Assembly (NCBI RefSeq): GCF_018294505.1
Contig: NC_057802.1
Span: 552,772,202-552,836,201, forward strand
Direction: 5' to 3'
DNA length: 64,000 nucleotides
Source: Triticum aestivum
Taxonomy: Eukaryota > Streptophyta > Magnoliopsida > Poales > Poaceae
This document shows positions 46,698 to 59,640 of the stretch, piece after piece (position 1 is the stretch's first letter; the number at the start of each line of letters is the position of its first letter). Under the pieces are notes generated by a model, which was not told the origin of the DNA, made no database searches, and saw only the letters and a program-made list of their open reading frames with translations. A program made the position numbers and the translations under genes.

Positions 46698-47624
46698 GGC
46701 GTACGTTTAGGTCAGGCTAGTTGGAGGTAGACGACAGGAGAATCGGAGAGGAAGAGAGAGGATTGTAGCGATACCGGGTAGTGCGGGGTTGATTTTAAAC
46801 TGCGGCGCCGGCGACATTAAAAGTGGGAGCAGTTGGGACAACGGTGGGCGGCGGAGCCTGGTCAAAGGGCTCGCCTCCCGGTGAGCCTGCACAGCGGTCT
46901 GCTCGCACGCCTCCCTGACAGCCGGCGCAACGGTCTGCTCGCACGCCTCTCGTCGACTCACACGCTTGCTCGGACGGCACCTGCCGATGAGAAGCGGGGA
47001 CTCGTGGCGGCACGTAAACGCCCACGGTTTCAATAGTGAAAGTGTTCGCCTTAACGTGACAGGTCTTTGTTCCAAAATACCTTGCCTCTTCATTTGTGCA
47101 ACTTGTCATAAGCAGCTTGTCTCAAATTGAAGAAAAAACTTACGAAGTAATATTTGTGCCATATCACGTGACCATGCTTAGTTTCAAGAATTTATGCTCA
47201 CTTTTGGATTTTCTGAAATTTAAGATCCAGGATTCGAAACAATATCATAACCAGCATCATGCAATAAATTTTCAAGCCGTACATCTGTCCTGTTGTATTT
47301 CTTAAGAAAGGATTTGGTCAAACATTTTGCTTAGTTAGACTTCAGACAAGTTATATATGCAGAGTAAAAGGATAATCCCTCCGTACCAGTGCATTGCCTG
47401 ATATATTAACTCAAGTACTAGGCACGAACAAACGGGCTCAATTCTGTGCTCATCCTGGTGTAGTAGTAGTAGTACTAGGCAATGCAGTTGACGGGTGACC
47501 TTGATGAGCGGCGACCGAGGGAATTGAACCGTGCTCGACACGGTAGGTAACGTTGTCTAGTTACTAAAGCATCCCTCCGTTTTTCATCGGTAGTCATTAT
47601 GGACCGGGGACATGAGGGGAATTT

Positions 47625-48440
47625 CCTAGGGCTGGAATTCTGGCCGCCAGATATTTCGAATTGAAACGCTGAGGCTCGACTGGATGGGGTTGCCTAATGT
47701 GCGTACCACGCACGCCACCAAAGGACACACGCCCATTTTTTTTAGGATCAACACGAGCCAAGGTCTGGCTGGTACGCCGTTGGGTCCTACCATTCGAGAA
47801 TATGAAAGGAACCTTTTAAATTGCCGAATGAATCTATGTGTATTACAATACCCGTATTTTCCTTGCAAATACTAATCTCAACATGGTATTTGATTTATGA
47901 CGAGTTGTTGAATTAGAGTGAGTTTGTGATATAGTGATCTCAACGTGGATTTCACATTTCATGGTATCCCTAGTAAGTTTTCCAATGCAAATTCAAATTT
48001 AAAAGATGAACAATATGGAGGTGAGAAAACTTTGTATGTATCAAGCATATGACCACACACACACACAGAGAGACACACACGCACGAACAAAACAACAATC
48101 CAATAAGTATAGTGCATCTATTTTTCCAAACCATGCATGTATGGCACGAATTCAAAAATACTCCTTCTATTCCTAAATATTAGTCTTTTAGAGAGTTCAA
48201 CAAGTGACTACATATGGAGCAAAATGAGTGAATCTAGACTCTAAAATATGTCTATATACATCCGTATGTGCCAGTCCATTTGAAGCCTCTAAAAAGACTA
48301 ATATTTAGGAATGAAGGGAGTAAAATGTAAGACATCCATGGTCCTTAGTTCAATATTTAAAATGAACATGAAACTGAAACACGAATATTAAGTCTAGTAC
48401 TACAGTACATGCAAATGTTGTGTTTAGGCGGAGCTATGAT
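47625..48440. repeat. diverged direct repeat, copy 2
   Basis: Partner of 42,938-43,905. It is also present in element 1 (about 60,880-61,690, reverse). It contains a Stowaway MITE and a short CA/GA-rich microsatellite near 48,055-48,085. Confidence 0.65.
48159..48322. mobile_element. Stowaway-type MITE (Thalos-like)
   Basis: The ends CTCCTTCTATTCCTAAATA and TATTTAGGAATGAAGGGAG lie between TA dinucleotides, with the TAGTCTTTT-AAAAGACTA stem inside. It is shared with element 1 at 60,996-61,160. Confidence 0.85.
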
Positions 48441-49163
48441 TGTCGGGGGTCAACCCCTCGACCTTTCATAAAATTGTGGAGCTCTGTTTAGGGTTGTTTA
48501 GATTATATTTGTCCCCACCCTCCCAACCACCAATTGGTTGTGCACCCCCACCCCTCCTCCCCGGGAGAATATCATGTGCCCCCATACCTTAGATGCTATA
48601 TGCCGATACGAGTTGCTTGGAACTTGTAGATCTGAGATATAGCAGCTCACATGATGTGTCTTAATATTTTTGCAGGAAACCTTGAGGAGTTTGAGAATTG
48701 CACACAATTTGTACAAAAACTACTTAGATGCCCTTTGATCCCATATCCAACGACCTCGAAGCTCGTATCACCGTAGCATCTAAGATGAAGGAGGACATCA
48801 TATTCTCCTGTATGTAAGAATATCATGTGCTACCACACCTTAGATGCTTTGGTGATACAAGCTCTCCGGAGGCGTTGGATTTGTGACCCAACACCTCCTC
48901 GGTGGTTCGAATGGTTTTTTGCAGAAAAGCCCCAAAAGAGTTCGGCCACTGCTTACAAGCACAAAGACTGCTCAGATGCCATTGGATCTCAGATCAAACA
49001 ACCTCCAAGCTCGTATCACCGTAGCATCAAAGCTGCGATAGCACCTTATGTTTTCTCGCACGGGAGAGTATGAGGTGCTCCCGCACCGTAGATTCTATGG
49101 TGATACGAGTTCACTGAGATCTAATGGCCCACAGTAGGAGGTTTGAATGTTTTTGCAATATAC
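48441..49163. other. non-coding CACTA interior with recurring 'gatacgag' units
   Basis: Five diverged units carry GGTGATACGAG or its complement, followed by a T/A-rich pause and AGTTTGGG/AATTGCG phrases. Similar units continue to 49,480. They look like ancient tandem copies of about 150-200 bp. No coding frame is supported. Confidence 0.5.
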
Positions 49164-49170
49164 GACTGAT
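49160..49170. other. unfilled insertion site within element 2
   Basis: The reverse complement reads CTATCAGTCGTATATTGC. In element 1 the same place reads CTATCAGCC, then element 2, then GCCATATATTGC. This is the empty-site allele that proves the nested insertion. Confidence 0.85.
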
Positions 49171-50647
49171 AGAGTTTGGGAAATGCGCAGAAAGTACAAG
49201 TACTATGCATGTGCCATCTGATCACTGATCATACGACCTAGATGCTCATGTCACCGTAGCGGGTAATTAAGCTACGGGGAGCACCTAATATGAGCACCGG
49301 GGAGCCGTTGGATCGAAGATGCAGCGGCACACATGAGGCCTGAATGTTTTATTTGCAAAAAAACCTTTGGAGAGTTTGGAAATTGCGCATAATTACAAAG
49401 ACTACTCCCAAGCCATTGGATCTCACTTCCAACGGTGTAAAAACTCATATCACCATAGTATCTAAGCTGCGGGGTGGATGTGATATTCTATGCCGCTGTC
49501 ATTTTTGTTCGTAAACTTGCAAAATACATGTAACTCGTGCCGTTACTTGTCTAACCGCGCAAAGTGTTTGTTCAAAAAAACATCCTACACTGAAATATCG
49601 GAACAACACACGGGGGTCCCACTTGTCATTAATCAAATTTGGACCTAAAACTAACAAATCTGAAAGACGAGATTCGAACTCGCAAACTGGACTACAAAGC
49701 GTAAGTCGATAGCCTGAAAAAATGAACGGTTGTTGGCTTTGTCCCATAACTTGATTTTATACAGTACTTGCGTTGAGTAGAGTAGAGGGAGTGCCTCGTC
49801 AACACGTGCATGACCGTTGTCTCACTTACTGGTGGGTCCCAGGTCTGCGATCTCAATCTCTCTTCTGTCCATCGTCTAACCTTTGCACGGGTACACACGA
49901 AGAGCGGCGCTAGCTTTCCGTGGTGTTATTACAACTAAAAAAAGCTTGGAAAATAGAAGAATCGCCTAGAACAAGAGACGTTGTGGCTGGTCGAGACGGA
50001 GCTAACCACATCTATCCTCCGTGCCACGTTTGCATGATGAAGCTGTGTGGCTAGTGGGGTGTTTTCGACCGACTGGCTGGGTCCCGAGGTCGAACCATAG
50101 GTACTACGTCTGATACAGTATATTTTTACACGCACAATTTTCCTCCGTGCCGAGACGTGGCACACCCTACCGCACAGTTTCGGGGTCCTCCCGGGTGGTG
50201 CACGCATATATTCTTCCTGACGTGGGATGCCCTACTGCGTGTTTTCTGGGTCCTCCTCGGTCGTAGCGCCAAAGCAAGTAAATGAGTCATCAAATCACGA
50301 AAGAACACCTTTCCCGTCGAGTACATCAGTGAAGCACAGTGGCTAGCTAGTTGGGCTAGTTCAACCGATTAGCTAGGCTGCCGCCACATTTGTTTTTTCA
50401 CCCCTTTTTTTATCTACTTGCCGACAGGTAAATTTAAATATCCACCGCGGCGTTGCTCTGGTGTTTGGGTGCGGTAGGATTTTTAATTCTTTGATTGACG
50501 GGAGCAGGCGTGGCAGGATTTTTAATTTTTTGATTGACGGGAGCAGGCGCGACAGCAATTAGTCACGATGACTCCGCCTGTAAAAACCCACTGCTCCCTG
50601 ATGTGAGAAGTCATCGACTGGTGTTTTACCGCGGTGAAAACCAAAAG

Positions 50648-50658
50648 ATTCCCCGCAC
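50648..50658. other. junction lacking the 1,215-bp segment of element 1
   Basis: Here CCCCGCACAAC joins the sequences that in element 1 lie at 19,493 and 20,706. Both element 1 junctions carry gcg, so the segment was most likely deleted from element 2 at a 3-bp microhomology. Confidence 0.7.
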
Positions 50659-51181
50659 AACATCATTTGTTATCCTCATATCTTACTACACTAGCAACAA
50701 GATTGTGTAGTACTGACGTATGAACCACTGCACATGCCTAGTAGTAGGAGCATTGTGTATGTTCAAGTGGCTGCCATGTTTCGCACTCCTCCGTCGTAAG
50801 AGTGGAAACGCTTGCTGTAATCATTTTCTTCTTCAGAAAAACAGTGGACACGCTCTACCGTGCGGATCCTCCTCCAGCCATGCACTAAATTACTCACTTT
50901 CGCCGACGTGTGGGACAGCCAGCACCTGGGTCCACCAGCCATGCACTAAATTACTCCGCAGTAGAGTGACGGTAGACTACCCCGATCGAACCGCCGCAGT
51001 AATGCCCAATGAGCCGTCAAATCACAAACCCCCTCCTTTCCAGCAGTAAGTTGGACGGACTAAGCAACCATCATTTCACTCTTCTCTCTCAGCTTCCTCT
51101 CTTGAAGAAAACCCCCACTCGCTTCGCTTCTCCCTCATCTCGTTCCTCCTTTCACTCTTCTCTCTCAACTTCCTCTCTTGG

Positions 51182-52290
51182 ATGGACGTCGGAGCACCAG
51201 CCGCCGTGATGTCTATGGCCCTGGCCAAAACCGTCGAGGCTCATGGTACGAAGAAGCGCAAACACCCCGCCGAGACTACCACAGACAAGCTCAAAGCCAT
51301 CGCCCTGTCCAAGCCCCCCTCTCCGGGATCCCTCATTAAGCAAGTCTAGGTAATGTCTCTTGTTGACGATCTTTTTCTCGATCTTGATCGTGTTTTTTCA
51401 TCTAACACGCAGTACTAGTACTGGTAGTACAACTTTCTGGGTGATCTTGCATGTGATTTTAGTGTGCCAAATGACGGTTCTAAATTCCTCTTTTGACCAA
51501 AACATGCGAGAGGTTGACACTGATTTCTTATAGATTACTTTCAACTACTCCCTCTGTCCCAAATTTCTTGTCTTAGATTTTTCTAGATACGGATGTATCT
51601 AATACTAAAATGTGACTTGATACATCCGTATCTAGACAAATCTAAGACAAGAATTTTGGGACGGAGGGAGTACTTTATGAACATCAATGCTACCTTTTAA
51701 GAGGGTATATTTGCCTCAGTAACTTGTGTTATGGATATTTCATGTAATCCCTCTGCTCTCATGCCTTTGAAGACATGTTCTAGTGTCTTTGTTCACTCAT
51801 TTCTGTGCGTATATGTAGTCATATATGGAGTATAATATCGAAAATCATCTTATATTTCTGAACGGAGGTAGTAATAAAATATGGTTTCTGTTTGAATTAG
51901 AACTAGGTCCGCGGTGGAGATGAAGTTCTCAAAGTCATGCCGTGTGAACTGGAAGACCTGATGATGAGTTCTACTGCTGAACTATCCAGCTGCTGTGTCC
52001 TTGTCGCCACGTGTCCTGAACTAGTGTTTTCCTGTAGCATTGTTGTCAGGCGTGTTCTCGAGGCTGTACTTGACCACAACAATTTCCTAGCTGTGCCTTC
52101 GATTACGAAGGCTGTGGTTCTTGTAAAGCTTCCCAACAAATCTGATGCGGCCTGTCTTCATCATCATCATGTTTATGAGTGGAAATACCACTCTGTTAGG
52201 TTCTCCAAGGTTGACAAGATGGTGATGGTGCATGTAGACATCTCACACGAAGTCCATGGCCTAGTCAGTTATGCGGGGTTCATCCCGTAG
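51182..52290 (+). CDS. upstream exons near B3 gene 1, element 2 copy
   Basis: Exon 1 (51,182-51,349) encodes 55 residues starting MDVGAPAAVM and ends TAG before GTAATG. Exon 2 (51,907-52,287) encodes 127 residues, one His more than element 1 because of a CAT repeat, and ends TAG 52,288. The lengths, borders and both TAG codons match element 1. The frame is therefore old, and either real or lost before the copies split. Function unknown. Confidence 0.4.
51546..51672. mobile_element. Stowaway-type MITE (same insertion as 18,474)
   Basis: The ends CTCCCTCTGTCCC and GGGACGGAGGGAG lie between TA dinucleotides in a nearly perfect hairpin. Same site as in element 1. Confidence 0.85.
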
Positions 52291-52559
52291 GTCGGTGGCA
52301 AGAAATAGTCTGCAGAGTTTAGTTAGTGCAACTTTGCTTGTCTGTAGTAAGTACTATTGTTCAGTACTTGATTTGTGTTTGTGAACCCTATATTGTTTAT
52401 TAGTACTGCCGCTTTTGGTGTGTGAACGGTCTATGTTAATGTCTAAGTTAATATCTGTACACTCAATTCAGTCTGTATATTTTGAAGTATCCAGATCATA
52501 TTTTTTGTGAGGACGGTTTATCAATTATAGTTACACTCCAATATTTGTATGCATTGCAG

Positions 52560-53835
52560 GGTTTATCGCACCCACCAAGATTTCCAGTCCCATGGATGTT
52601 CGGTCCATATGATTTGTCACGACCTTTGGACTATCCTGCTTGTGGGAGTAGGCGGGGCCCCTGCATGCCACGCGTAGTTGGACGATCAATCTTCTGTTTA
52701 GTACTTCAACATAGTGATTTCTTGGTAAGGATTCACTCATGTCACATCAAGTAAATCTTATTGATTTACTGTCTAAATCTTATTGATTTAATGTCATGTT
52801 TTCTTTCTTTCCCGCAATTTTACGATGCAGGTTTTGCCATGTGACATTCATCACAGAATAAACCGTTTGGTTTGCTCTACGATGGCTATTTTTGCAGGTT
52901 TCACTTCTTATGTCGTGTTAGTAACGAAGGCACTGTCCATCACTTATATTACTAGAAAAAATTGGATCAGTCTGTTGTCTGAGTACAAGCTGAATCCCTA
53001 TGATGAACTGCAGTTTGGTTTAACAAAAAGGCCACAATTAGTCCTTCTCGCGTTTAAAAGAAATGAAGAAAAAAACTGGATCACGGTCACGGATCCTAGT
53101 CAAGTTAGAAAGCTGATCATAGCAGACCAGACACTATCGCCGCTGTCTCGCATAGATCGAGCACCGGCAGTTGCTCTAGCACTGACAGCGGCAGCAGCTC
53201 AGTCTGATCCAGCTGAGGATTGGGCACCGACCGCGTCAGCGGATCAGTCTGATCTACCGGAGGATCGGGCATCGACACCGGCACCTGCTCCGACACCGGC
53301 ACCAGCTCTACAAGGAGCACCATCTCCGGCAGCAGCAGCGGCTTCGGCACCTGCACCAACACTTGCACTTGCATCTGCTCCGGCCCGTGCAGTTGCACCG
53401 ACAACAGACTGGGCTGCAGTTCGCACTTCATATACCAAAGTCCTTACAAAAACCGACATGTCCACCTTCTTGGTAAGCATTGGCCGCCCAAGTGCTTCGT
53501 TCTTTTTTCTTTCCATGTTGTTTCACATGATTCACTATGTTGATCTAACTATTTGGGTATGTCTTCTTGTTTGCAAACAGAGAATTCCTAGAGCAACGAG
53601 GGAGTCGTTCAACAATCCGGGCGACCGCGGCCAAGTTTCTCTTACCATGCGCAGCCTTGGTGTGAATGAACCTGCTCAATATACCGTAAGTACAAAGGAT
53701 GGTCGCATGATGATTGATGCTAAAGGATGGTCAAGGTTCAAATCTAAATCATATCTTGCGGTAGGGGATGATGTCAAAATCGAACTTTCTCGGCAAGGAG
53801 AGCTGGTCCAAATCAACTTTGAAATTCTTCAGTAG
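52560..53835 (+). CDS. B3 gene 1 main exons, element 2 copy
   Basis: The exons 52,560-52,724, 52,831-53,472 and 53,581-53,835 have GT/AG borders, all phase 0, and end at TAG 53,833. They are the same lengths as in element 1. The first B3-like block includes NWISLLSEYKLNPYDELQFG, followed by an Ala/Pro-rich linker, then GWSRFKSKSYLAVGDDVKIE. About 15 residues differ from element 1, with no stop or frameshift in either copy. This is the best-preserved coding sequence of the CACTA pair. It would act as a nuclear DNA-binding protein. The first exon and promoter are not defined. Confidence 0.65.
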
Positions 53836-54633
53836 CAGCACGCAACTGCCGAACTGATCTATCCTCCGAGAGATTTTGATGTAATAATCTGGCATGGTGG
53901 AACAAGTGTCCTGTGTGTATAAGTAGTACGACAGTATTATTTATCACATGGTATATCATTGATAGAATTGCAACTTTGATTGCTGGTTAGAAACTGTCAT
54001 TCGATTTCATTCCAACAGCTGCCGTGCTTTATTCAATTTTGTGTATTCGCCTTGCGACAGCATCTAAAACCAGCGCCGTACCGATCGCTTGCAATATGAA
54101 AAGCGCTGAGGTAGAACACATGGGCCCCCAAACATGCAGGGTCGGCCTGCGGCCCAAAGTCCAGAACCGTGAGCCTATCTGAGTATTATATTCTCAGCTG
54201 AACCCCCATAAAAAAAGCTGAACCCCCATAATGGCCGTGCATTGCAGAGGGAGTATATTTCTCGGCAAGGTGAGCCTGTGATATAAAAGATTTGTATATT
54301 TCTTTACAGAGGGAGTATCTCTCTGTCAAATTTTTTATTTATGTGTAACTAGTTACTCCTGTCTTTCTACTTCCTTTCGCTGATATGTGGGGCAACCGGC
54401 AACGGGGTCCACGTGCCATATGCACAAATTGGAGTGCACAACTTCACGATAGACACACCCCGGTCGTAGCGCCACAGTAATGCCCAATGAGTCGTCAAAT
54501 CACAACCCCCTTTCCAGCTTTAGCAGTAAGCTGGACAGACGAAGTGGCAATATTTCACTGGGCCTGAATCCCCTTCTCCCTCGTCTGCTTGTTCAAAGAA
54601 AACCCCCTCTCGGCGATTGCATAGGGTTTTCTC

Positions 54634-55943
54634 ATGGAGAACCAGGTACGAATTCTTCACCCATCCCCGATAAATCCAAGTCCCTTGGTCGCAGGTAATC
54701 CTAGGATGGCAGCCGCCGCCGTTGATGCATTTTTCTTCCTACTGAATCTAGTGTGTTTCATTTGCAGTGCCCAAAGTGCGAGTACCCTACAGGTTTCTGC
54801 GCCCTCGGCGAGACGCCACACTTGTTCCTTCTCATCCTAACACAGCATTTTGAAACGCGCACTGTATGTTCCTAGATTCCTCTTTTCTATCCGGGAGGGT
54901 GGGGTTTTTTTGAACATGCTGTGTTCTCATATTATTTTTCCTGCAGTGTATTATTTGCTCTGCCAGAACACATGTACTCAAGGTGCTCGGCCTTGCCATA
55001 ACTGAATACACTAGTTTAATGGTCACAGTGAAGACAAGCCATGGATATAAGTTCCGAGTTGGGTTCATGAACCAAGAAGATCGCTGCTTTTTTTATGGCC
55101 GAACTTGGATAAACTTTCTCAAGTGTTACGGACTGAAAGTTGGCGCACGAATGTTGATGGAAATAGCAGAACCTGGTGTCATCTTCACTGCGATCTTCCA
55201 CCCCAACGTCGTTCCAATTGTTCATCCATGTTAGTTTTGTATCTGGTTCTTGCTTGTTGCCTCGATTACTTCTTAATCCACCTATTCTGTCTAACTAATC
55301 ACAATTTAACTTTAGAAGTAGCAACGAATCTCTCACGAAGATGCAACTTCTAACTAATATTTTCTTATAATTGGTGGCATGTGTAGGTTTTTCAGAGTTA
55401 AGCAGTCTGCTTGTTTGTTACTCTGTAATAACTCGGCTGTTACTAATGGCACTGAAGTTGACTGGATCGACATCCACAAGTTCCTACACTTTATTGATCG
55501 TCTTGAGGTCCTTGTGGGGCGTTTCAATAGTGGAAGGCCACGTGGGATATGTGTGCCACTGCTGCACTCGTTGAACAGGTCCAACTGTGTCGAGAAACTT
55601 ATGGTACGAGCTGTTTTCTGTTATATATGTTGTTCATAAACTATTGCTTATACACAGTTTTACAGCTGTGATCTTCTTGAAACAGGAACTGCCGAGTTCT
55701 ATTGTTCCTATACAGATGCCTGACCATGGTCGGGTCAGACTTGCGCTTGGTCACAACATGATGTTTATGTCGACCTACTCAATTCCCCTTGGAGGTGAAA
55801 AGATACTTATTCATGGGTGGTCTCAAATAATGAAGGCCCGTCCATCTTGGAGAATAGGACAGAAGATTATGTTCATGCTTTTCCATGGCTCTAAAGCGAA
55901 TATCCTGTTTATTGACCACGTTGCTTTCAGCTTTGGTTGTTAA
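54634..55943 (+). pseudogene. B3 gene 2, element 2 copy (1-nt frameshift)
   Basis: Exons are 54,634-54,645, 54,768-54,863, 54,947-55,229, 55,387-55,603 and 55,686-55,943. All donors and acceptors are good, including the exon 3 acceptor AG lost in element 1. Exon 4 is 217 nt instead of 218 because a T is missing from the run at 55,388-55,392. This shifts the frame before the second B3-like domain. A protein with only the CX2C pair and the first B3-like domain (about 130-200 residues) could still be made. The C terminus reads HVAFSFGC, against HIAR in element 1. Confidence 0.65.
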
Positions 55944-56959
55944 GTGCCCCTGCTGGTTTCAGTTAAGGTTGTTAAGTACTCCTGCTGCTTTTACAGTCTG
56001 TCGTGTTTCTTCAGTCCTGTCTTCCTCCAGCCGCCAAAACCAAACCAGCGCCGACGGGGCCACCTGCGCCTCAGCGCACGCATCGCCGCCCCACCGTGTC
56101 CTAAATCGTTAACACCGATGTCCTCCGCGCGCTTTGGTGCGCTCGCCACGGCGCCGCCCTCTCGCGTTGTCAACATGGTCAACAAACAACAGGAATTGGG
56201 AGAAGTACGTGGAGTGGATGACAGTAGGGGCCCACCACGTCAGCGTATGGAGAAATAAAATGCTTCCTCCTAGTGTTTTCCTGACATCTGGGACCCATGA
56301 CATTGCGAGCGTATATAGTCAATAGAGAAGAGAACAACACAAGATCGGCTGACAACTGGGACGTTGCTACTCGAGCGGTATTTTTTTGTTTGGTATTGTT
56401 GAGACGGAGCAGGGTTTGAACTGGGCTGTGGCCCGTCTAGCCTAGGCTTATATTTTATGTTCACCATGTGACCAGCCCAGCTATTTTTTCTTTGTGAAAA
56501 TGAGCCCAGTTTATTTTTTCTGAAGAATACCCAATCCATGCCTACTTATTTTTCTACGCCCTGATGGGCTGCAACTCTTTCAAGACGCCTGCAAATCTTG
56601 AAAGAGATATGAAATGGGTTGTAAATATAAAAACAGATGACAAATTGGCAATTACTTTTTAATTTCTGAATTTTTTCACATTTTTAGATTCCTATTTCAC
56701 TGGGCATTAACCTAATTTAAATATACCTTCAAAGTACTTTAAATCTGGCTCGACATTTCAGTATTAAAAATAGTTTGGAACCCACAGAAATATGCGAAAT
56801 TGGCCCCGGCCAACCAAAAAAAGACTGCAATAAATTGCATAAGTAGTTGCCATGAGCTATATATAAATTATTAAAAAAAAGAGGGAGTGGTCTGACTTGT
56901 GGGCCTGTTTAGTTGATGCATATGCAAGATTTTTTTAGTTATTATATACGTCAACAAAC

Positions 56960-58272
56960 GATTCTAGCAGACGTAACCATTGGATGTCAATCCAACGACC
57001 GTCGTGTTTCTTCAATCTCTGATCTTCTTGCTCCAGCCGCCAAAGCAGCGCCGGCGGGACCGCCTACTCCCGCCTCCCGTGGCCGGCTGTGCTGCCGCGC
57101 AGGCCTCAGCGCCCCCCTACTACTCCCACTGCTGGCCAGGGCATCCCTCTACTCACCCACACCCCCTGTTATTCCGCGGCGACGGCAGCCTCACACCGCA
57201 GCCGAACCGGTGAACCCTCGTACTCCTCTCCGCGCGGGCTTCCACTGCCGCGTCTTCCCCGGCTCCGCGTCGTCCCCTTCCTAGGCCTCGCCATCGTCCA
57301 CCGCCGTGGTGCTCTCGGCGCGGCGTGGTCAATGTAGTCAACGACCGACTTCCATCGGAAGAGTACTGTACGTGGAGAGGCTGACAGCTGGGTCCACGGC
57401 AGCCGCAAGGAAGTGCCTCCTTATTACGCGGAAAATAATTATTCCTCCACTTGACAGCTGGGACCCACCGGACGGGCCACCAGTATTTCACGAAAAAAAC
57501 ATTCCCCCCTGACAGCTGGGACCCACAGGATGGGCCACTGTATTTCGCGAAAAAACCATTCCCCCCGCTGTCAGCTCGGACCCACCGGAAGTGCCTCCTT
57601 ATTACGCACAAAAAAATGAATACCCCCTGCTAGCTGGGACCCACCTTGGTGGGAGGCTGACTTGTGGGCCTACTAAGTTGACTGGGACGGAGGCCTTTGT
57701 CAACTTTAGTCAATATATGAACGATTCTAGCTCCAGTGACCGTACGATGTCCATCCAATGGCCGTAGTGCTTCTTCAACCTCTGGTCTTCTTGCTCCAGC
57801 CGCCGAAAGCAGCGCCGGTCGTGCCGCCTGCTCCTGCCGCCCGTGGCTGGCTGTGATGCCGCGGAGGCCTCACCGCCCCCTACTACTCCCACCGCTGGCC
57901 AGGCCATCCCTCTACGCACCCCCACCCCCTGTTATTCTGCGGCGACGGCAACCTCACACCGCAGCCGAACGAGTGAACCCTCATACTCCTCTATGCGTGG
58001 GCATCCACTGCCGCGTGTTCCCCGGCTCCGCGGCGTCCCCTTCCTAGGCCTCGCCGTCGTCCACCGCCCTGGTGCTCTCGGTACGGCGTGGTCAATGTGG
58101 TCAAGGAATGGCTTCCATCGGACGTGGACTGTACGTGGAGAGGCTGACAGTTGGGTCCACGGCCGTAGCAAGGAAGTGCCTCCTTATTACGCGTAAAATA
58201 ATTATTCCTCCACCTGACAGCAGGGAACCACCGGACAGGCCACCGTATTTCACGAAAAAAACGTTTCCCCCT
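56960..58272 (-). repeat. ~550-bp direct duplication, element 2 copy
   Basis: The two copies (about 56,960-57,510 and 57,720-58,272) correspond to 11,711-13,022 of element 1. The frames inside are GC-rich shadows. Confidence 0.75.
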
Positions 58273-59640
58273 GACTGCTGGGACCCACCAGCTACATCTT
58301 CGCACGCAAGGAAGTGCGTCCGAAAAAAAACGATTCGCCCCCTGACTGCTGGGACCCACCAGCTACATCTTCGCACGCAAGGAAGTGCGTCCGGGCAAAA
58401 AAAACAAAATGATTTCCCCTGACTGCTGGGACCCAGCAGCTACACCTTTGCACGCAAGGAAGTGCGTCCGGGCAAAAAAAATGATTCGCCCCACTGACTG
58501 CTGGGGCCCACCAGCTACATCTTCGCAGGCAAGGAAGTGCCTGACAGTCGGGACCCACCTGGTCGAAGCGTACGTAGCGTTGTCATTCTGGTCACAAACA
58601 TGTATACTGGTCGATGTAGAGGCGCGCACGTGTCGTAGTAGAGGCGCGTACGTGTCGTAGTAGAGGCGCGCACGTAGCATGTACACGTACGTACAGCGGC
58701 CAGGGTGCAAGAAAGAAAATACGGCCACGTACGTACATACGGGCAGGGTCTCGAACGCCTACTCGCGCATACGTACAGCCAGGGCTCGTGTACATGGCTG
58801 GGTCGGAACGGAGAAACTACGTCGTCGTCGTGTTCATGGGGAGGCAACGGAATGCGTCGTGTTCATGGGGAGGCAACGGAATGCGTCGTGTTCATCGGGA
58901 GGCAACGGAACGCGTGGGAGCCAACCGGCTGGGTCGGAACGGAATGCGTGGTCGTGTTCATCGGGAGGGCTTGGACGGAACAGGTGATGGAAACGAGGCC
59001 TGGCATACCGCAAAACGGAGGAAACGGCCTTGTGTTCGACCGGCCACGTTTGAAACGGGATCCTGTTCATCGGGAGGGGTCTGGCGTACCGCAAAACGGA
59101 GGAAACGGACCTCCTACGGTCGAAACGGGGTCCTGTTGATCGGGAGGGGTGTGGCGTACCGCAAAACGGAGGAAACGGACTTGTGTTGGAGCGCTACGGT
59201 CAAAATGGGGGTCCTATTGATCGGGAGGTGTGTGGCGTACCGCAAAACGGGACTCCACGGGATACTGTTCATCTCCACCGTCGACCTCCTCCAGCCTCCA
59301 CGGGCTACCGTCGACCTCCTCTAGCCTGCACGGGCTCCTATTCATCTAGCCTCCACCGCGCGCTACTCCACCGGCTACTGTTCAACCACCCCTCCACCGT
59401 CTACTGTTCATCCAGCCCTCCACACCACGGGGTCCTATTCAACCACCCCTCCATGGGCACCCCTCCACCGTCTACTGTTCATCCATCCCTCCACACCACG
59501 GGGTCCTGTTCAACCACCCCTCCACGGGCACCCCTCCACCGTCTACTGTTCATCCAGCCCTCCACACCACGGGGTCCTGTTCATCCAGAGGCAACGCCAC
59601 CGCTCACTGTTCATCCAACCCCCCCGCAACACTCACTGTT
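58262..59640 (-). repeat. subterminal minisatellites of element 2
   Basis: The same repeat types as at 10,449-11,720 occur with other copy numbers. There are four ~75-bp units at 58,262-58,560, three 27-bp units at 58,838-58,920 and four ~71-bp CCGCAAAACGG units at 58,990-59,260. GTTCATCCA/CCCCTCCAC units follow to 59,640. Confidence 0.75.

Noticed and set aside
47490..47560. Candidate tRNA gene (motif resembling GGTTCAATTCC on the minus strand)
   Set aside because: The stem around the motif does not give a seven-base T loop, and no acceptor or D arm can be built.
58262..59640. CRISPR-like array of spaced repeats
   Set aside because: The units are tandem minisatellites without unique spacers, in a plant transposon terminus.
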